Positions 1 to 15,400 are shown, numbered from the stretch's first letter. The stretch: DNA of 64,000 nt from Elmis aenea (GCA_947652605.1 OX393577.1:68162108-68226107), one strand, 5' to 3'. The notes: generated by a model from the sequence alone, not told the origin. A program made the numbers and translations.

Positions 1-3000
1 TTAGTCTCATAAATATAAATATTCTTCAGGTTTAGTATGTAATATGCTGACAAAGTATTTCTATTGTAATGCAGATAAGAAATATCATGTCTAATTAATA
101 AGTAACGTTACGTTTTGTCATTCTTTACTTTGCATGAACATCTTTGCTCGTTGTTTTTTTTTGGGTCGTGGCTGGGTCCCAATTATTCATTATTTCATTA
201 TGATCTGATAATTTAAAAAATATTACAATTGGTCACATACTGAATGGGTGTTGCAAAACTAATCAAAAATGTTGGAAAAAATCGTAATTTTGCAATAATA
301 TTTTCAAGTCGATTTTCTGTGAGATATTTTGTATTCAAACAGGATTCACTGCACGTATCTTTCGACCTAAATGGATCGATATTGGACAGAAAGCGTATAC
401 CGCAAATGTAAATTTAACCGGGCCTATCGAATATAAAATTATTGTCGGGTTTAATTATCAAACAACGTATCTTTGTGGAGAAAACGGTGTCTAATTCGTC
501 CTTTATAAAATCTTTGTCGAAGTCGTTAAATTTTAACTCTGAATGTTGAATTTATTCAGGTTTTATAAGGGCTAAAATACAGCGAAATTGTTTTGGAAGT
601 TAAAGCAAGTTTTGCAAACAAAAAGTGATTTTAATATGTTTCAATGTAATTTTTAAAAAATATTTGAAACCACAAAATATTATGCAATCACCGTATGCAA
701 ATTTAATTATATTATGCTTCTAACTAAATTTGCTGTCGATTGATGTTTTTAAAGCTGCATTCCTTGTTTTCAAGACATCAGTTATGTTTGTTTCAAAATT
801 TCCGGATGCCTAAGTGAAAGTGACATAAATTTCCAATTATGCTTGGAAATCATCAATCAAAAGCTTTCACAAAATTGTATAGCTCATTTAGCTACAGTTC
901 AACAAGAACAATAAGACGCTGCATTAAAAAGTTGAAACATAATCCAATATTTGCGAGTTATTTGTACAAGTAACTCCTAATTAACTGAGCATCCTTAATT
1001 AATCAGCATTCAAACAGGAAGTGCAAATTTTGTGTGGTGTCTTGTTTCCGTTATTATATTCATTTTAAATGTTAACATTAACGTTTGAAGTATTTAAAAT
1101 AATGAAGTGATAAAAACTAAATAAAAAGTTGTATAAAGTTAAATAACATAAATGCAAATACGGTTAATTAATTTTTTTTATCTTATCTAAAAAAAACAAT
1201 TATGAAGCAAGTGTACACTGATTTTGGGACTGTTTTTCTTAGTTTGTGATTTTTGTTTTTTAACAACATATTAAAATAGCTAACTAGTACCTATTGATAA
1301 AAAGATCCTTGATTTTTAAGTTTTAAAAATAGTGAACATACAAATTTATTAACTATTTCTTTAAACATAAATATTTTTATTTACTATTCAGTTTTGGACA
1401 ACATAACCGATACACAACAATGGTAAAAAAACTGTAGGCATCTAGGATTTGATAGTATTAACTTTAATCAAGAACCCAATGAAAAAACACAAATCTACCA
1501 TCATTTTTTATTAATTTGCACACGTGTGCCACAACTGAACCGTCTTTATCCCACGACTGTTATCTATTATACCAATCAGTCCACCGAGATTAAATCTTTC
1601 AGAGTCGTTTTCAAGTTCAATTGAAAAGTTAAGTTAGAGCCGAACATTTGTAACGTTAATTAAATTTCTTATTTCATTGGAGACGTCAACGTTTTAAATT
1701 TAAGCCGGCAACTGGCAACCAATAATTCAACTTACTGAAATTTAAGTGACAGATAATATCGGGGCTCTTTGTAAGTCTGTAACGAAAAATTAACTGACAT
1801 TTTTCATGAAAGATTTTGAAGCTAAGTGACTCTTAGAAGTAAAATTGGCTTTGTAAAGTTCTTATCTGTTCGTATTATATATAATTTGCGTTGGTGTAAG
1901 TCTAATTTAATGTAATTAACTTCAACATGATGGATTTTACCTGAAACATTCAACAATTTTCTTAAATGTGCACAAAAGAATGATAACGTAATTAAATTTT
2001 CAGTTAAAGTAATTCTTTATTTAAAAAAAAAAGATAATACACACTAAGCAATGCATTTTAAACTAAACTTGTTTTAAAAACTGCTTTAAAGCGGTTTTTT
2101 AGCTGGACTTTTCAAACTTTTTAAATTTTCTTTTTGTTTTTAATATTTTTTGAGTCAATTTTCTTAATTATATTCTGTATTGATTTATTTTTAAGAAACT
2201 ATTACAGAATGAACTTCAAAACTATGAAGTAGTTGAATCAAAATCCGCACATTATGAGTTACTGATCTTTTTCGTTCGACCTCAAATGAATAAAACGGAT
2301 ACAGACGCTTCCTTGAAGCAAGGAGACTTCATGTTTACGAGAAAGACTGTAATGTCGGCAAAATCCAGCGCAATTCATTACAGATTTCAGAGAGTGTGCT
2401 ATCTAAATTGGGACTTATTTTTAACACGGTTTCGGCGCTCGCTTTTTAGTCTGGAACAGCCCACATTCATTTGCGGTTTATATGTCTGTGACAAATTCCA
2501 CATAAGCCTAAATTTACGGTGGATTTTAACGTATTTTTTCATTGTTACCGAAATCTTTGTCGCTGTTTATGTGTTTACTAAACATCGTAAATAATTAGTA
2601 ACTGCAAATAAAGGGTGAAATATTTAAAGCTACAACGCTTTTGTAGTGTATTTTATATATTTCCATGTAATTTTTTCCACCGGATTCAGAATTATTTGTT
2701 AACCGTTGCTTTTTTGTATATGTACGTTTTTAGTTGTACATATTAAACGTTACGTTTGCAAATAAATTTACCAGGCATGCGTTTTGTATCATATATTTTT
2801 TTTACAACCCCCTGTGGTTGTTCTTAAGAATCTTGGCAATTTCTTGGCAAATATATGCTATGGTTCAATAAAATGTAAATCATAAAAGATGCTCATCTTT
2901 CTTTGTGTTTTAATCTTCACATTAGCAGTCAAGAAATATGTGCAGCTTTATTTAGTTCAAGATAAATTTTGTTTCAATCACTTTGTTTTGGTTTTATACT

Positions 3001-6000
3001 GTCTGATGATTGGTTTTAATAAATCCTCTGTGTTTATACATATGTGTCTGGAATTGTTGTAAATGTTGAAAGAAACCTTTGCTTTTTTTTTTGTATTCCC
3101 ATGCTGCCTGTAATGTATTTCTGATCGAATAAAACTAACTTTTGAATTTTAAACTGCTTATTAAATTCATTAGTTGAATCTTTATATCTTGCATTACCTA
3201 CTGGAGCGAGTTAGTAGCACTACAAATCAGAAAATGTCTCCTCTGTAACTAAACTTATCGAAGCAATTAGATATTATTACAGTTCTATAAAAGGTTAGTA
3301 CAATAGAAATTCTTTTATAGAGTTCCTAATGAAAAACATCAAAAGGTAGTGCATATTTTTATACATATTTCACTTGAAGATTTTATTTAATTCCCAGAAT
3401 CGGTGATAAAGTATACCCTGAAATTGTGTTTCTCTTAGAGAAAATTGTATGGAAAACAAACTTTGCATGGAAGTTACCAAGAAGTGGCAATTTGTTTTCA
3501 ATAAATATTGTTTATTAGATAAAATTGCATGTACTCTCTATTTTATAGACTAAAATATACCTCCATGTTTCTTTAGATTTTTAAACTCTTTACGTTAAAG
3601 CAATTTGTGAAATATAATCATGTGATGAGTAATTTCATTAAACATCTGCTTTGAGGTTTGAGTTAAAACATCTTTAGTAAAAATGTTTAGACTACAAAAT
3701 GGGTATACGTTGCTACAGTTGACACAGTAAAGTTTAATAACTGTAATATTTCGAGTAAGTATATAAGTGTTTGTTAGTTTAATTATATAATTAAAATGAA
3801 GTTTTAGTAAGCCATTAGTAGTAATTTAATATCGAACATTTGACTAATAGCCGACCACATGCTTCACACAAATTTTTGCACTCTAATTTGTCAATCCTGC
3901 AGATGAAATTTGAATCGGGGCTTGGAATTTAATAAAAGTGGAAGATCAAATTAGTGAGTCTTAGAAAAAGCTTGATGAAGTCACAGATTTTCACGATTAA
4001 TCTCGTAAGAGGTTTTTTACAAGGATGAATAATTGTTATTTTATAAGAATCGCATTAGAGACTTCGAAATTGTGTTTTTTGCTGGTTTTTAATGGTTCCA
4101 GCGCTGCAAAAATAAATTGGCCCTACGATTCCGCGAAATTGGAAGATGAGTATGCAAGTGCTGTTACTTCTCCGTTCTGTTTATTTTGAGCTTTATTTCG
4201 GTGCAGGCTCAAATAGTTTTCAAGTAATATAATTGTAGGTTAACTCAAATAAATACTTGTGAAATAAATATGGCTCTCTTTGCTATGCCTGTGCTTTGGA
4301 ATCGATCTTCATTTGCCTTTGAAAGTCAAGCATAACATCAATGCAAATCGTTGAAGTTTATTTATAAAGCCAAAAACCCCATAAGCAGCTTCCATTTCGA
4401 GTTTTTCTGTACTGTCTAAGTTATTCTTTGCCCATAATTTCAAAATGAGAGACGAAGATGTTAATTTAAAATTAGAAGGTGTTTTGTATTAGTAAATTAG
4501 TAGGAAAGTATTGAATCAGAAGGAAAATAACTAGTGAACAGCGAACTAAGTTTGTTTAATAGCTTTGCAGGTAACTCCAACCAGTTTTTTTTTCATATAC
4601 CCCTAATTAAACGTAAATTTTCAGAGTATTTACGCAGCACAAGATGTAAATTGTAGAAATTAGAAATACCGTTCAAGCGTAATAAAATTTGCGAGCTACT
4701 TCAGAGATAAATTGGAACACAAAGCTCTCAGCATCAGTTGTATTTAAATTTACTTCTAATGAGCATAATGAACTCAATGTTATCACCGTTGCTTTGTTTC
4801 CAACATAAATTTCGAGATCTTTTAGTGTCTGCGAGTTCAATTTTCTTTAGACTTCTAATTAATTTAATAATGCGTTATTCGTTTATGGAGATTTTAACGA
4901 CCTTGTCTGACAACACTGAGCAATTCTTACGATATTTTACAAGTATTTGGGGAGGTACTTTAATTAATAGCTGAGTTATAGTTCATTAGAAATATGTCCT
5001 TTGTCTAACCATTAAAAAAAAAACCTTTGAATTTGAAGTTTAACTCGTTTAATAACAGTATAATTATAATAAATAAATAAGTTGTAAAAAGCAAAATTCT
5101 CACCTTTATATTATTTAGTTCTTTACCTGCTATTTCTTTTTGTATTTTTCTTTCTATTATATTCCCTATAGTAAATATGTTATCACTTGTCTGTCTTTCT
5201 GGTCTAAAAGTTGTTCTTCTCCTAGTTTTGATTCTACGTGCTCTCTTAGTCAATTTTATTTTTGTCAAATACAATTGATAGATTTTAAACAATTAAATGA
5301 AATGTAATTTTTAAATTTGTTATTATCGGTTTTTTTTTGCTTCATATTGTTCATACATAAAACTTCAAACAGAAGCATAATCACTTTAGTCAGGTCAGTT
5401 CTCAACATGCTTTATGCAGGCTTCGTAACAATTTCTATGCACATCTTCAGAAAATGTAGAAATAGTGTGACTCGGTTACGGTGGATAAATGAAGAGTCTG
5501 ACGCGCTCTTAGTGGGGTCAAATATCTGCTACGTTCGCTGAAGACTCATTTCTAGGCGAAGTGGGTTTTGGCAACCGCAGCTTCGAGCAGGTGAGATCGT
5601 GCGACGCCGATGGGAATATTTCAGCTGCACAGGGAACGACTTCGCTGAAACTTCTTACACTCTCACTTGAATCTCGCTTTCACTTAATTTCATTACAAAC
5701 CATAATTTAACTTTAGTTATGGCTTTTAATTTTGGTTTGGGCTTTTAATTAACAGAAATTGCAACACAATTAGGGGCGCGATACAAAATGTAGTTAGCGA
5801 ACACATTGTAGCGAAATTAGTGTGGTTCGAGGTAGTTTTATATGGAAATGTGTCGGTTTCTCGGGAGAACACGAACGAAATAGTTCAGAAGAGGCAATTG
5901 GAGATATGAGGAATTATGTTAATCTTACAAATATAACGTTTTCCGTGGGCCAAAATGTTGTACGTTTTTTAAAGAATGCATGGACCAGATATGAGTCTTT

Positions 6001-6299
6001 TTATTTCACTTGTGTTTGTCAACAGCAAATTTTTTTTGAAATTTTTGGTTACCGTTTTCTCCGGTTTAGAATTTTTTCCCTAAAACTTTATCTTGGGGAA
6101 GTGAAGTAAGAGTTTTACACACCAAAAACTAAAATTCAAGTCAGAGTTTGCTACTGTTCTGAAAGCATTTTATTGTTTAAAGCCAGTCACGACCAAGCTT
6201 CTGATACAAAAGAGATTTCAAGAGACGGTTGATGACGAATTTGCATAGACAAACTATGGAAACCACCAAAATAAATCGTTTTGTATTGGAAAATTTAAT

Positions 6300-6736
6300 G
6301 TGCAAGTTTATTTATTTTATTTTTTACTCAAAAACGGTAGATTGTACCAAAAAAACTAAAGAATAAAAAAAAGTGTGTAAATAAATCAAGCTTTTACACG
6401 AAGTTTTTTTAATTGTAAAATTTTAACCACCAAAAAGTTGTGATAAAAAAAACAACAGGGGTTGTACTTTTCAGCCCCCTGTAAAGGTGGGAGATGATTG
6501 AAAATATTACTATGGGAAACCTTTTAATAAGTATAAAACATCTGCCAAATATCATTCTCCTACATTTATTCAAATTTGAGAAATAAAATGAAAACCTAAT
6601 TTTGTCGCTCCCCTTTAGGGGGGTGTAACTCCGAAAGGAGGCGTCTAAGGAAACAGTTTTATATGAAAGGCCCCCTTAATTTTTGATAACAAATCACCTA
6701 ACGAATTTTTTCGCAATATTTAAGAAACACCCTGTA
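6300..6736. mobile_element. Truncated CAGGGTG-ended foldback MITE
   Basis: Matches the right half of the complete element at 50409-51134, including the stretch around 6476-6590 (CCCCCTGTAAAGGTGGGAGA and following) and the terminal AAGAAACACCCTG followed by TA. The left arm is missing, so this is a 5'-truncated copy. It is non-coding. Confidence 0.75.
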
Positions 6737-8097
6737 TATTACCTTTGCAAAATTATTAAAATAATTTTTAAGAATCAAATATTTCTATAAACTCACAATA
6801 ATTTTATTCTTTAGTGTTCTTAACACAAAAATAATATTTGTTAGTAAAGTATTATTTCTAGTATTTTAATCAAATAAGCAATGTACTGCGAATATTTGTT
6901 AGCTTGCAAATAAATAACAGAATTTAAAAAACTTTTTTAACATGTTTATTGGGGATTTACTTTTAAAATCTCTTTAAAAAGTTATAAATAAGCTTTCCTG
7001 TCTTGCTTATATCAAGTTTATCATTATGTGGGCGTTCATAATCGGTTTAACTTCGGTTGGCGTTTTCCCGAAAAATCTAAGTTATCATATTTTTAAACGA
7101 ACGCAGAATAGTCCCTGCAAAATATTTCGATTGCAAATTGACAAACTATGTTCGGCGCTTTGATTTAAAATACGTAGGCGATCAAAATTCATGTGCCGTG
7201 CTGTTTATAATTGCATTTTTTAAATTTATTTCAGCGCTAAACCGCTTTGTCGAAAACAGAATGCCGTTTGAAGTGCATCCATTGAAATGCACTAACAAAA
7301 GTCCCTCTCATAATACCGATATATACATTATTGGGTGATTGATTTTAATTTAGAATTCTCCCGCTGGGCGATTCCATATCTGAATTGTTATAAACTATAA
7401 GCTGGTTCGATGGAGCTTAATGCTATTCAGTTAACTGTTTGGTATGAGCTAGATTCTAGTAGGCCACGTGGAAACTTGGATAAAGGCTCCTGACCACATA
7501 TTACCAATGTTCCTATTATTAAACTTTCATAACAAGATTAACCCCGATTTTGTAAGGCTTTGAATCACTGCATTATTAAACCAGCGACTGCTAACATGTA
7601 TGTAGTCTGGAATAACGTTGATTTAAACTGGAAAATTTTAAGAAGGTGCAATTATCCTGCATAGCAGCTTGCAAAGTGATTATTTAGATAAAAGCTGCTT
7701 GTTTGACAGGTAACTTCAGCAAAGATTTCTTGTGTTTAGCACTGCAATTTTAGTCTGGCCTGTAGCAAATAGCATTTAAGCAGGTAATTAGATGTATTTT
7801 GGGGTATTTAGGATGCTTAATTTGCATGAATGGTGGCCTTAATCCCATGTGGAATCTAATTAATAGATATTCTATCAAAGATAACGTATATACGTATACA
7901 AGGGATATACAAGGGGTCCTTAAGTCGTTGCTTAATTTTAAAGCACTATCTTTAAGTGCAAGAACCCTTAGGGAACCCATATGAAAATTGAACAATAATT
8001 ATGGTTCCTTATAAACAAAACGTAAACGAAATTATTTTTAAATTTTTATTTTTCAACCAAATATGCAACTTTTTGTATCGTTATTTGACGATTTAGC

Positions 8098-8486
8098 TTT
8101 TACGATTAGCTAACTAAACAGTTTTCTGTAGATTAGACCAGCGCTTTATCGAAAATTGTTGTTCTTTATTATCTAATAATACATATTATCCCGTAAGCTC
8201 ATTGCCAGTGGTGTAGAGGTGATTAATTTTATCCAATCATTCCTGTTTTTAAATTCTTTGCCCATTTTCAATACGGTTTTGCAGTTCTTCTTTGCTATTT
8301 GCAAATAGTACCTACTAAGTCGTCAGTATGAGTTCGTTTAACTTAATTTGTCTTGGTTTTCTGCACCCTAAGTGCACCCCCTTTGACATATGATTTTTTT
8401 TACGATTAACTAAGTAAACAGTTTTCTGTAGATTAGACCAATGCTTTATCGAAAATTATTATTCTTTATTATCTAATAAAGTAAAC
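8098..8486 (+). repeat. Direct duplication of an ~87-bp segment
   Basis: Segments 8098-8190 and 8399-8486 are near-identical; both contain AACAGTTTTCTGTAGATTAG and the TTTATCGAAAATT and TTCTTTATTATCTAATAA stretches. They are about 300 bp apart in direct orientation. Origin unknown. Confidence 0.7.
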
Positions 8487-9264
8487 CAAAAAAGAAAGTC
8501 AGTGATCACCTAAATCTAAATTTGGCAGAGTTGCTAAGCTTAAAAGTGAAATTTGTTGGCAAACTTCCAATTTCCACATCACCGAATGGCGGAAAGATAC
8601 GCCATAATCTACAACAAGCGAGATTTGAATTATATTTTGTATATTAAATTGGATAGGTAATTAATTTTCCCGATAAATTTTTCGAACTTTTTTCTTGGCA
8701 GCTATTAATGATGCGAAAGATTTTATTTGATTTGGCTGTTACTACAAGTTTTTTGTACGAAAACTTTTAAAACTGCAAGTTATGTGATAGGTAAATGGTG
8801 AACAATCAAACATTTTGTATTTGTGTGTGTTTGTTATTTAGTTGCAAACAAATTTAAAACGAAAAAATGTTGATTCTAATACACCAAGAATTTTTTTTAC
8901 CCAGACGCCAATTAATGTAGTGTAAAATATGACGACATGATATAAATAACTAAAAATTTATGACGACAGAATAAAAAATGTACGTAAATCTGCGTTTAGA
9001 GATAACACTACAAAATTAAATGATCTTGAATAATACTATCATTAACTACATACAGAGTTTGGTAATAAAAAACATTTGTTACATCTATCACTAAGTTTCC
9101 TAAAAATAAAAGATACCAAGTGGAAAATTGACAATATATTTAAAAAAAAACAAAGTACAGTTTTATAGTAAAATTTTTGGTCAGCCAGTCAACCAAAAAG
9201 CAAAAAGACTGGCTTTGTATATGCGTGACACAATTTTGAGTGAATCAATTCTTTTTTGTTGCAG

Positions 9265-9426
9265 GGGCCATTTTTACAGAAGACCAAAAAGACAGCAGCA
9301 TAGAACTAGCCTTCAAATACGCCGTCTATAGAATTAACAAGGACAGAAATCTACTTCCAAACACAACTCTAGTATATGATATACAATATGTCCCAAGAGA
9401 CGATAGCTTTAGAACTTCAAAAAAAG
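9265..9426 (+). CDS. Kainate receptor exon 1 (visible): start of the amino-terminal domain
   Basis: Residues 1-55. It encodes [12 protein letters not shown]..., the first beta-strand and helix of the LIVBP-like amino-terminal domain that drives subunit assembly. The acceptor is TTGTTGCAG at 9264. The donor is AAAAAG|GTAAAC at 9426/9427. Its first codon (Gly) is split, with one base supplied by an upstream exon not seen here. Its last base starts the Ala codon completed at 24932, giving the family-typical join TSKK-ACRQ. Confidence 0.93.
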
Positions 9427-12400
9427 GTAAACGACAATTTTCTAAATCTGTTTTTGCAATAATTACGACTGTGCGCATTCTTATTGTCGTGTGTATATGA
9501 AATTTAAACACAGAAATACACATATAGGTATGACTAAACTAATAAATACTAGAAGTTGAAATAGTATCTACTTTAAACTTGTCATAGCGTTTTCTTATTC
9601 TTTAAAAAGGTTTTTATCCCAGTGACGCACATTTAAATTTGGAAGCCTCTATAACGTGGCATCAGACAAATCCTCCACATTCTGCGCGATTTACTTGACG
9701 TTTTCACAGGTGCAAAGGAAATGCCGAGTGACATGTGAAGGGACAAATTTATTTGCCAAAGTAATTAAAACTTTCATGAAAAGCATTCAATACATTTTTA
9801 CTGGAACTCCTTATATAACGGGAGGTTTTAATGATATTTTCACGACATTGAAAGGATTATTATTGCGATTTTTCTGGCACTAATGATTCGAGAAAGTTTT
9901 GTTCGTTTAAAATCAAATAATACATCGGCACCTACTGCCATCTAGTTTACACATCAAATTAAGATTTAAAAAATGTTTGTCAGTGAAAAGGATGAAAGAA
10001 CTCTCCAGCTTTGTAACTTTTTTATTATCACAGATAAAGCTATGGTGCTTATCACAAAATATTTTTAAAATTACGTTGTATTTTCCAGTACATGACTTAA
10101 AAGCTTTTTAAAATTCCTGTAACATGGTATAATCTATAATTATTTCTTTTGACAAAGTGTCAGTTGCAAACAGCAAAAATCACATCAATTTAGAAAGCCT
10201 GCGAAAAAAACATGAATCAACAGGAATTTGCAAGAAGTGTTTAGTTAGAGTATTGGAATAAACTTATAGGAATGGAAATGCCGGTAATAAATTTCTACGT
10301 ATTATGTGACCTACATTATTTTCTTCCTGCAAAATTTAAATAACTTAGCAAAACGTAGGTACAAAAACATTCCCACTGATGTTAAACATTCCTAACATTT
10401 GTATCCGATACGCAGTTCAACCTAAATTTACTGCAGAAATTTATTTTTAGTCGCGTTGACATGTCGAACTATCTATAACTCGACGAAACTTCGACTTCCT
10501 GTGAAAATTCGCAGGAAGACGGAAAATAGAAGTGTAATCAAATAAAAAGGAATAACCCAGAGATTCGGTGCAAACACTCAGTTGGTTTAGGTTAATCTAA
10601 GACAAACAATGCCGGCGAAGATTTTGAATGTATAAAGTCTCGAAAAAGACAACATAAGGGTGGAGAAATAAAGACGGTCTTTGTGTTTTATTTGGGCGTT
10701 GAGGATTTAATGGGATGTTACCTAGGCTATTGTGTTAGCTTCAGAATGTTCGTTTTATTTTGTTGGTGGGATATTTTAAAACTAGTTCTGCATACGCTTT
10801 AACACATCAATAAAGTTCTAATGAGGCAACGTACTGGACTAGTTTAAATTAATTAATTACTCCTAATTACTAAACGCCTGTTTGTTTGGTGTATTGATTA
10901 GTTTAGCATTAACAACTAGTGTTGTTTTACTTTAGGATATAATGGCCAACCAATTGACTTTTTGCTTTCGAAAAATATTAATTTATAGTTCCTAAACTTA
11001 GAATGTATTTTTATGTCGGTGTGTTTAAAATATTTAAGTGATTCAACTTTTTTTTTTTTTAAACTACGCTTGTGGCGTTCTTAAATATTAAAACTGGTCT
11101 ATAGAGACCAACCATTAATTTATTTCTCAGATCTTAGAACTAAAAACTTAAATTCTAAAGTTCACCCATTGGTGTCCTTGTGTTTCTGCTAATTTACACA
11201 CGGCACTATACTTTTCGCACTGTACTCTGCTTTTTAAACACTTAAACTAACTCATTCAACTTAAGTCGATTAATATTTTTCTTTGAAAAGTTTTTAAATT
11301 GCACAAAACTGCAGCAAGAAATGCACGGTTTAAAAGCTCACGGTAAATCCGCCAAGTTTGCAGAATAAATACTTAGTTTTGTTGACCCACCAGTCCAGAC
11401 CTCGTATCTTAGCCAAATATAATAAATGCCTGGTGCATTGCTTTACCGGCACTGACGTTAAAGCTTAAGTCTAAAATGTAGCATTTACTAGCACATACAT
11501 TGCAAGAAATGTTGGAATGATTCCAGATTTTTTCAAGCATTAAATTTTAGAAGTAACTTCTTCCACCAAAAACTTGACTGTAACTTTATCTCAAGAATAT
11601 TTTAAGAGAATGTTTAATTTAGTACAACTTTAGTTTAAGTCTTATAAGTACACATATTTATTAAAATATTGTAATGGATTTACTTGTTAAGGATTACATT
11701 TTTTGTAAAATAATGGTAATTACACGTTTTTTTTTTTAAATTTTAAACCTTACTGTAATTTTGAGCAAGTTTAATTAATCAGTATTAATTCTTTGATCGA
11801 GCTGTTTAACCAAGTAATGTAAGGAAGACCTAGCAAACGTTTTCATGTATCAAAACCTTGACATATATTTTCTATTTATTTCATCCCTTAGCGTGCAAGC
11901 CCTTGGTCCTTTGCTTAATGAAAATAATGTTCCATTGATTATATTTTAGTTTCTGTGGGTTATTTATGTTATCTGTTCAATGGTCTTTAAGGCAAGATAT
12001 CTTTCCTTCCGCTATAAATACCGGATAAATGGTGAAATTTATAGCTATCAGTAGCTACTTTGTAGTAAGCGGTTTTGCGTTTAGTCATTGTGCTAGAATA
12101 CAACAAAACAAGCATAAATACAGCTTGATATAATGCTTTAACAAACCACGTTTTTGAATTATTTAAATGTTTACCTACAAGCTTATTAAACAGATATGTT
12201 CGGATTAATTAAGGGTACGGTTACAAGTAATTTTTGTGTCGATGAAAACTGTTGTCAATATTTCTTATTTCATTACTTAACACTTCTGTCTACACCAGGT
12301 TCATTTTGCATATAGTGTGCACCATAGGTCTGGCTGGACCTATATCCATTTTATATGGAAATGACAAAAAAAAGATGTCAAAAAAACAAAAACTATTTTA

Positions 12401-15400
12401 TTTGAAAATCCAAAAAGTAAAATTCAAGATAACATAAAAAGAAAAACTATTTTATCTGAAAAACCAGAAATCATAGATTTTCACTTTTTCAAGCATTTAA
12501 AACACTACTGGTACTGAGTGGTGTTGTAAGCATACTGGGTCTGAGCAGTTCACTTACAAAATTGCCCATAAAAATTAAAAAACTATCGATATTTTAGTGT
12601 ATCTTTCATAATACGCTTCTAAACACATTTGTTGAGGATATCATGGAATGACAAGTCATCAGCTGGCATATTTTTTTATTTTCACATTACTTTATGGTGC
12701 AATAGGTCTGGCCAGACCTATGTGTAGACAGAAGGGTTAAGCTATGTGGCAATATTATTATTATTATTATTTCCGCGGAAGTGGTCCCCTTTCGGGTTCC
12801 TGCACTGTGACCTATTGGTCTATTGGACCCTCTGGTGATAGCCCCTTAAAGGAGTCCTGTGTTTTTGAAAAACTCCAGGATTTTCTTAAAGGGTGTTTTT
12901 CTTAACTCTTCTTGGTTGGCTTTTCCATTCCTAGAAGTCTACGCCGATAGGGTGTCAAAACCTTCACTAGCACATACATGGTGTTAGAAAATAGCAGCTA
13001 GTTTGGATTTTTAAATAGAACACCCTGCATAATAATGTAAATTTTAAACCTTTAACGTATTTTGAATTACTTATATTTACGGTTGATCATAGCTAAAATA
13101 CATGGTTTTAAAGTTATTTGGATTCAATTAATTAAAAGAATGAGTTTTTACCCTACACCTCCACCAAATTATACTTTGGAAAGTATTTGAAATAAAAGTT
13201 AATATTTTGTATTCTAATAAAGATGTAAAACTTAAGACCTTCGGTACAGAATTCTTACGTAAAGATCATCCCCATTTGGCAGGCATAAAGATTACTTTTA
13301 CTAATTAACAATTTTAACTCTGCTTTTCAATGTTTTCCTGTAGAATCGTCAAATATCTACCTAAATTAATAACTAAATAATGCAGTGAAGGAACCGCTTA
13401 TCCACATATTAACACATCACATTCATTGTCAAATCCTATTACGACTGTTTCAGCAAATATGCGGGAAATGACAACTGAAACTCGTCTCGAAGTGTTTGCA
13501 TTATTCAGAGCTTGTAGGTTTCAATACTACTTACAGCCAATCCTTGCGTAATCTTTCGGTTACTTTAAAGAATAGGCAGGAGTCGACCTCGCTGCTTTAG
13601 CAAGCTTAAAACTTCCACGACCCCAAACTTTATGTGGCGTCACCGAAATATTTTATCATGATAAAAGAGAAGAAATGTGTTATCTTATGTAAAACAGCGA
13701 ACGGGGCGGATAAAAAAAGAGCTACGAGTGTTTGCCGATGAGCTGTGTCATACAGTGTCATCCAAATTTGATGAAATTGTAGATGATTCTTAGTTATTAA
13801 CTAACCCCAAAGAGGTAAATTGTACAGCTTTATAATTCAATAATCAAATTTGAAGATTAACAGAATCTGATAGAGATGTTTTACAAAAAACCTTTTTTTA
13901 TCCTTAATCTTACGCCTCTCCAGCGTTTGGTGTAACATTTTTCTGGTTTTAGTTTGTAAACACTTAGCTTATTAGCATCTGAAGAATCTCTTTGTAGACG
14001 TTCTGGGTCAGTTGTGACACTCCCGTTTCTGCTTCTGTACAAAATTTAGCTGTAAACTCAATTCAGTTCAACAACATAGAAGCATTCCTCTTCTCTAAGA
14101 ACAATATCTCTTGTTAGTGTGTATAGATACCCACATATTCTGCGCAGTGTTATTCAAATAACTTGTGAAGCTAAATTTAATTTGCCTGTCACAAACTGTG
14201 GATAATAAAACGGTTCTCGAAAGTACAATACAGCGTCATTTATAAAGATTAAGGTCGCCCATAAAATGCGAAGCGACAAACAAGTTTAGTGACACCAACC
14301 AAGGAACCAGACAGCAATCAAATCCCTTGTGCTGCTCCACTTATAAACTTTAATAATACACAATGACTAACAGAAGCTTATTGGCTTGGTAAACAAGGTT
14401 AATAAAGTTTCAAGGACTTGTAGTTTCGGTTTATCTGGCACTAGAAACAAAATTTTAACTGTCGAAATGAGATAACTAACATATCTTTAAATTTATTTTG
14501 GAGAAGAGCGGGAGGAAGATCCAGAAGAGAAAAAATAACAAACAAGCGTATAAGGGAATATTCCATTTTACATATACAATTACAGATAACATCAGAAATA
14601 AACAATTATTATGGTACGGACATGTACAGCGAATGGCTGAAGATAGAATCCCAAAACAAATCCTAAACTGGCAACACAAAGGCAGGAGAAAACCAAACAG
14701 ACTAAGAAGAAGTTGGAGAGAAGGGATACAGAAAAACATCAGGAGAACTAGAAGACGATACATAGAATGACCGAGAAAGATGGGAATTGGAAAACGGAAA
14801 ACGGTATAAACCGATATTTATATATCGCGAATCGGAAACCCTTGTGTCCACAATAGAAGTAAGATTTAATCGAACCACCCATACATTAAGGATATTGCTC
14901 AAGTAAAATTAAATCAGTATATTAACAGCAAGATCGTTTTCGTGCATTAGAACTGCAGTTTAGCTTGATACGAATGCATTTTGGAGCAGTTTGCGGATAT
15001 TGTTCTAATCCCATCGCGTTGCACTAACCGCCGGAAGCTCAACAGATTGTGTCAAGCGGTTAACAATCCGTATTTATCACCCTCACTTCGATTCTTAGAT
15101 GTTAATAACTGAAGGGTACTAGCGTTGCTGCTAATTCTGTATCTTAATATCAAACAAATTTAGATTTCCGTCGGTGTATGAGCCAAACCACATCATTACC
15201 TTGTCCCCATAGAGATCGCGTTATCGTGGCTCGAGGTTACCCTCTACTAACTTGATCCTTTCTAGGGTCGACCAGATTAGCTGTAATCCTAGGATTACTA
15301 TCGAAGTTTTGGTAGCGCTTCTGTAAAACTATTAACGTTTGTATTCATTTCACGCAAATCTATTAGCTTAGTTATTTTCTTACTGCTAAATTAGTTGCTT

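Larger units (their letters stand above)
1..9264. other. Upstream region, probably 5' intron or flank; no exon recognised
   Basis: AT-rich sequence with only short random open frames. I looked for a signal-peptide exon ending in a split Gly codon (phase 1), as the first visible exon requires, and found none. A GC-richer patch at about 5560-5650 contains CAGGTGAGA, which could be the donor of an untranslated exon, but nothing else supports that. Repeats present are a truncated foldback MITE (6300-6736) and an 87-bp direct duplication (8098-8190 and 8399-8486). Confidence 0.6.

Noticed and set aside
2286..2594. A 102-codon open frame in the upstream region
   Set aside because: No recognisable domain, no signal peptide, and composition like the surrounding AT-rich DNA. 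It is probably a chance frame.
5560..5650. Possible 5' noncoding exon ending CAG|GTGAGA
   Set aside because: Only one donor-like match in a GC-richer patch; no promoter elements or acceptor partner can be shown.
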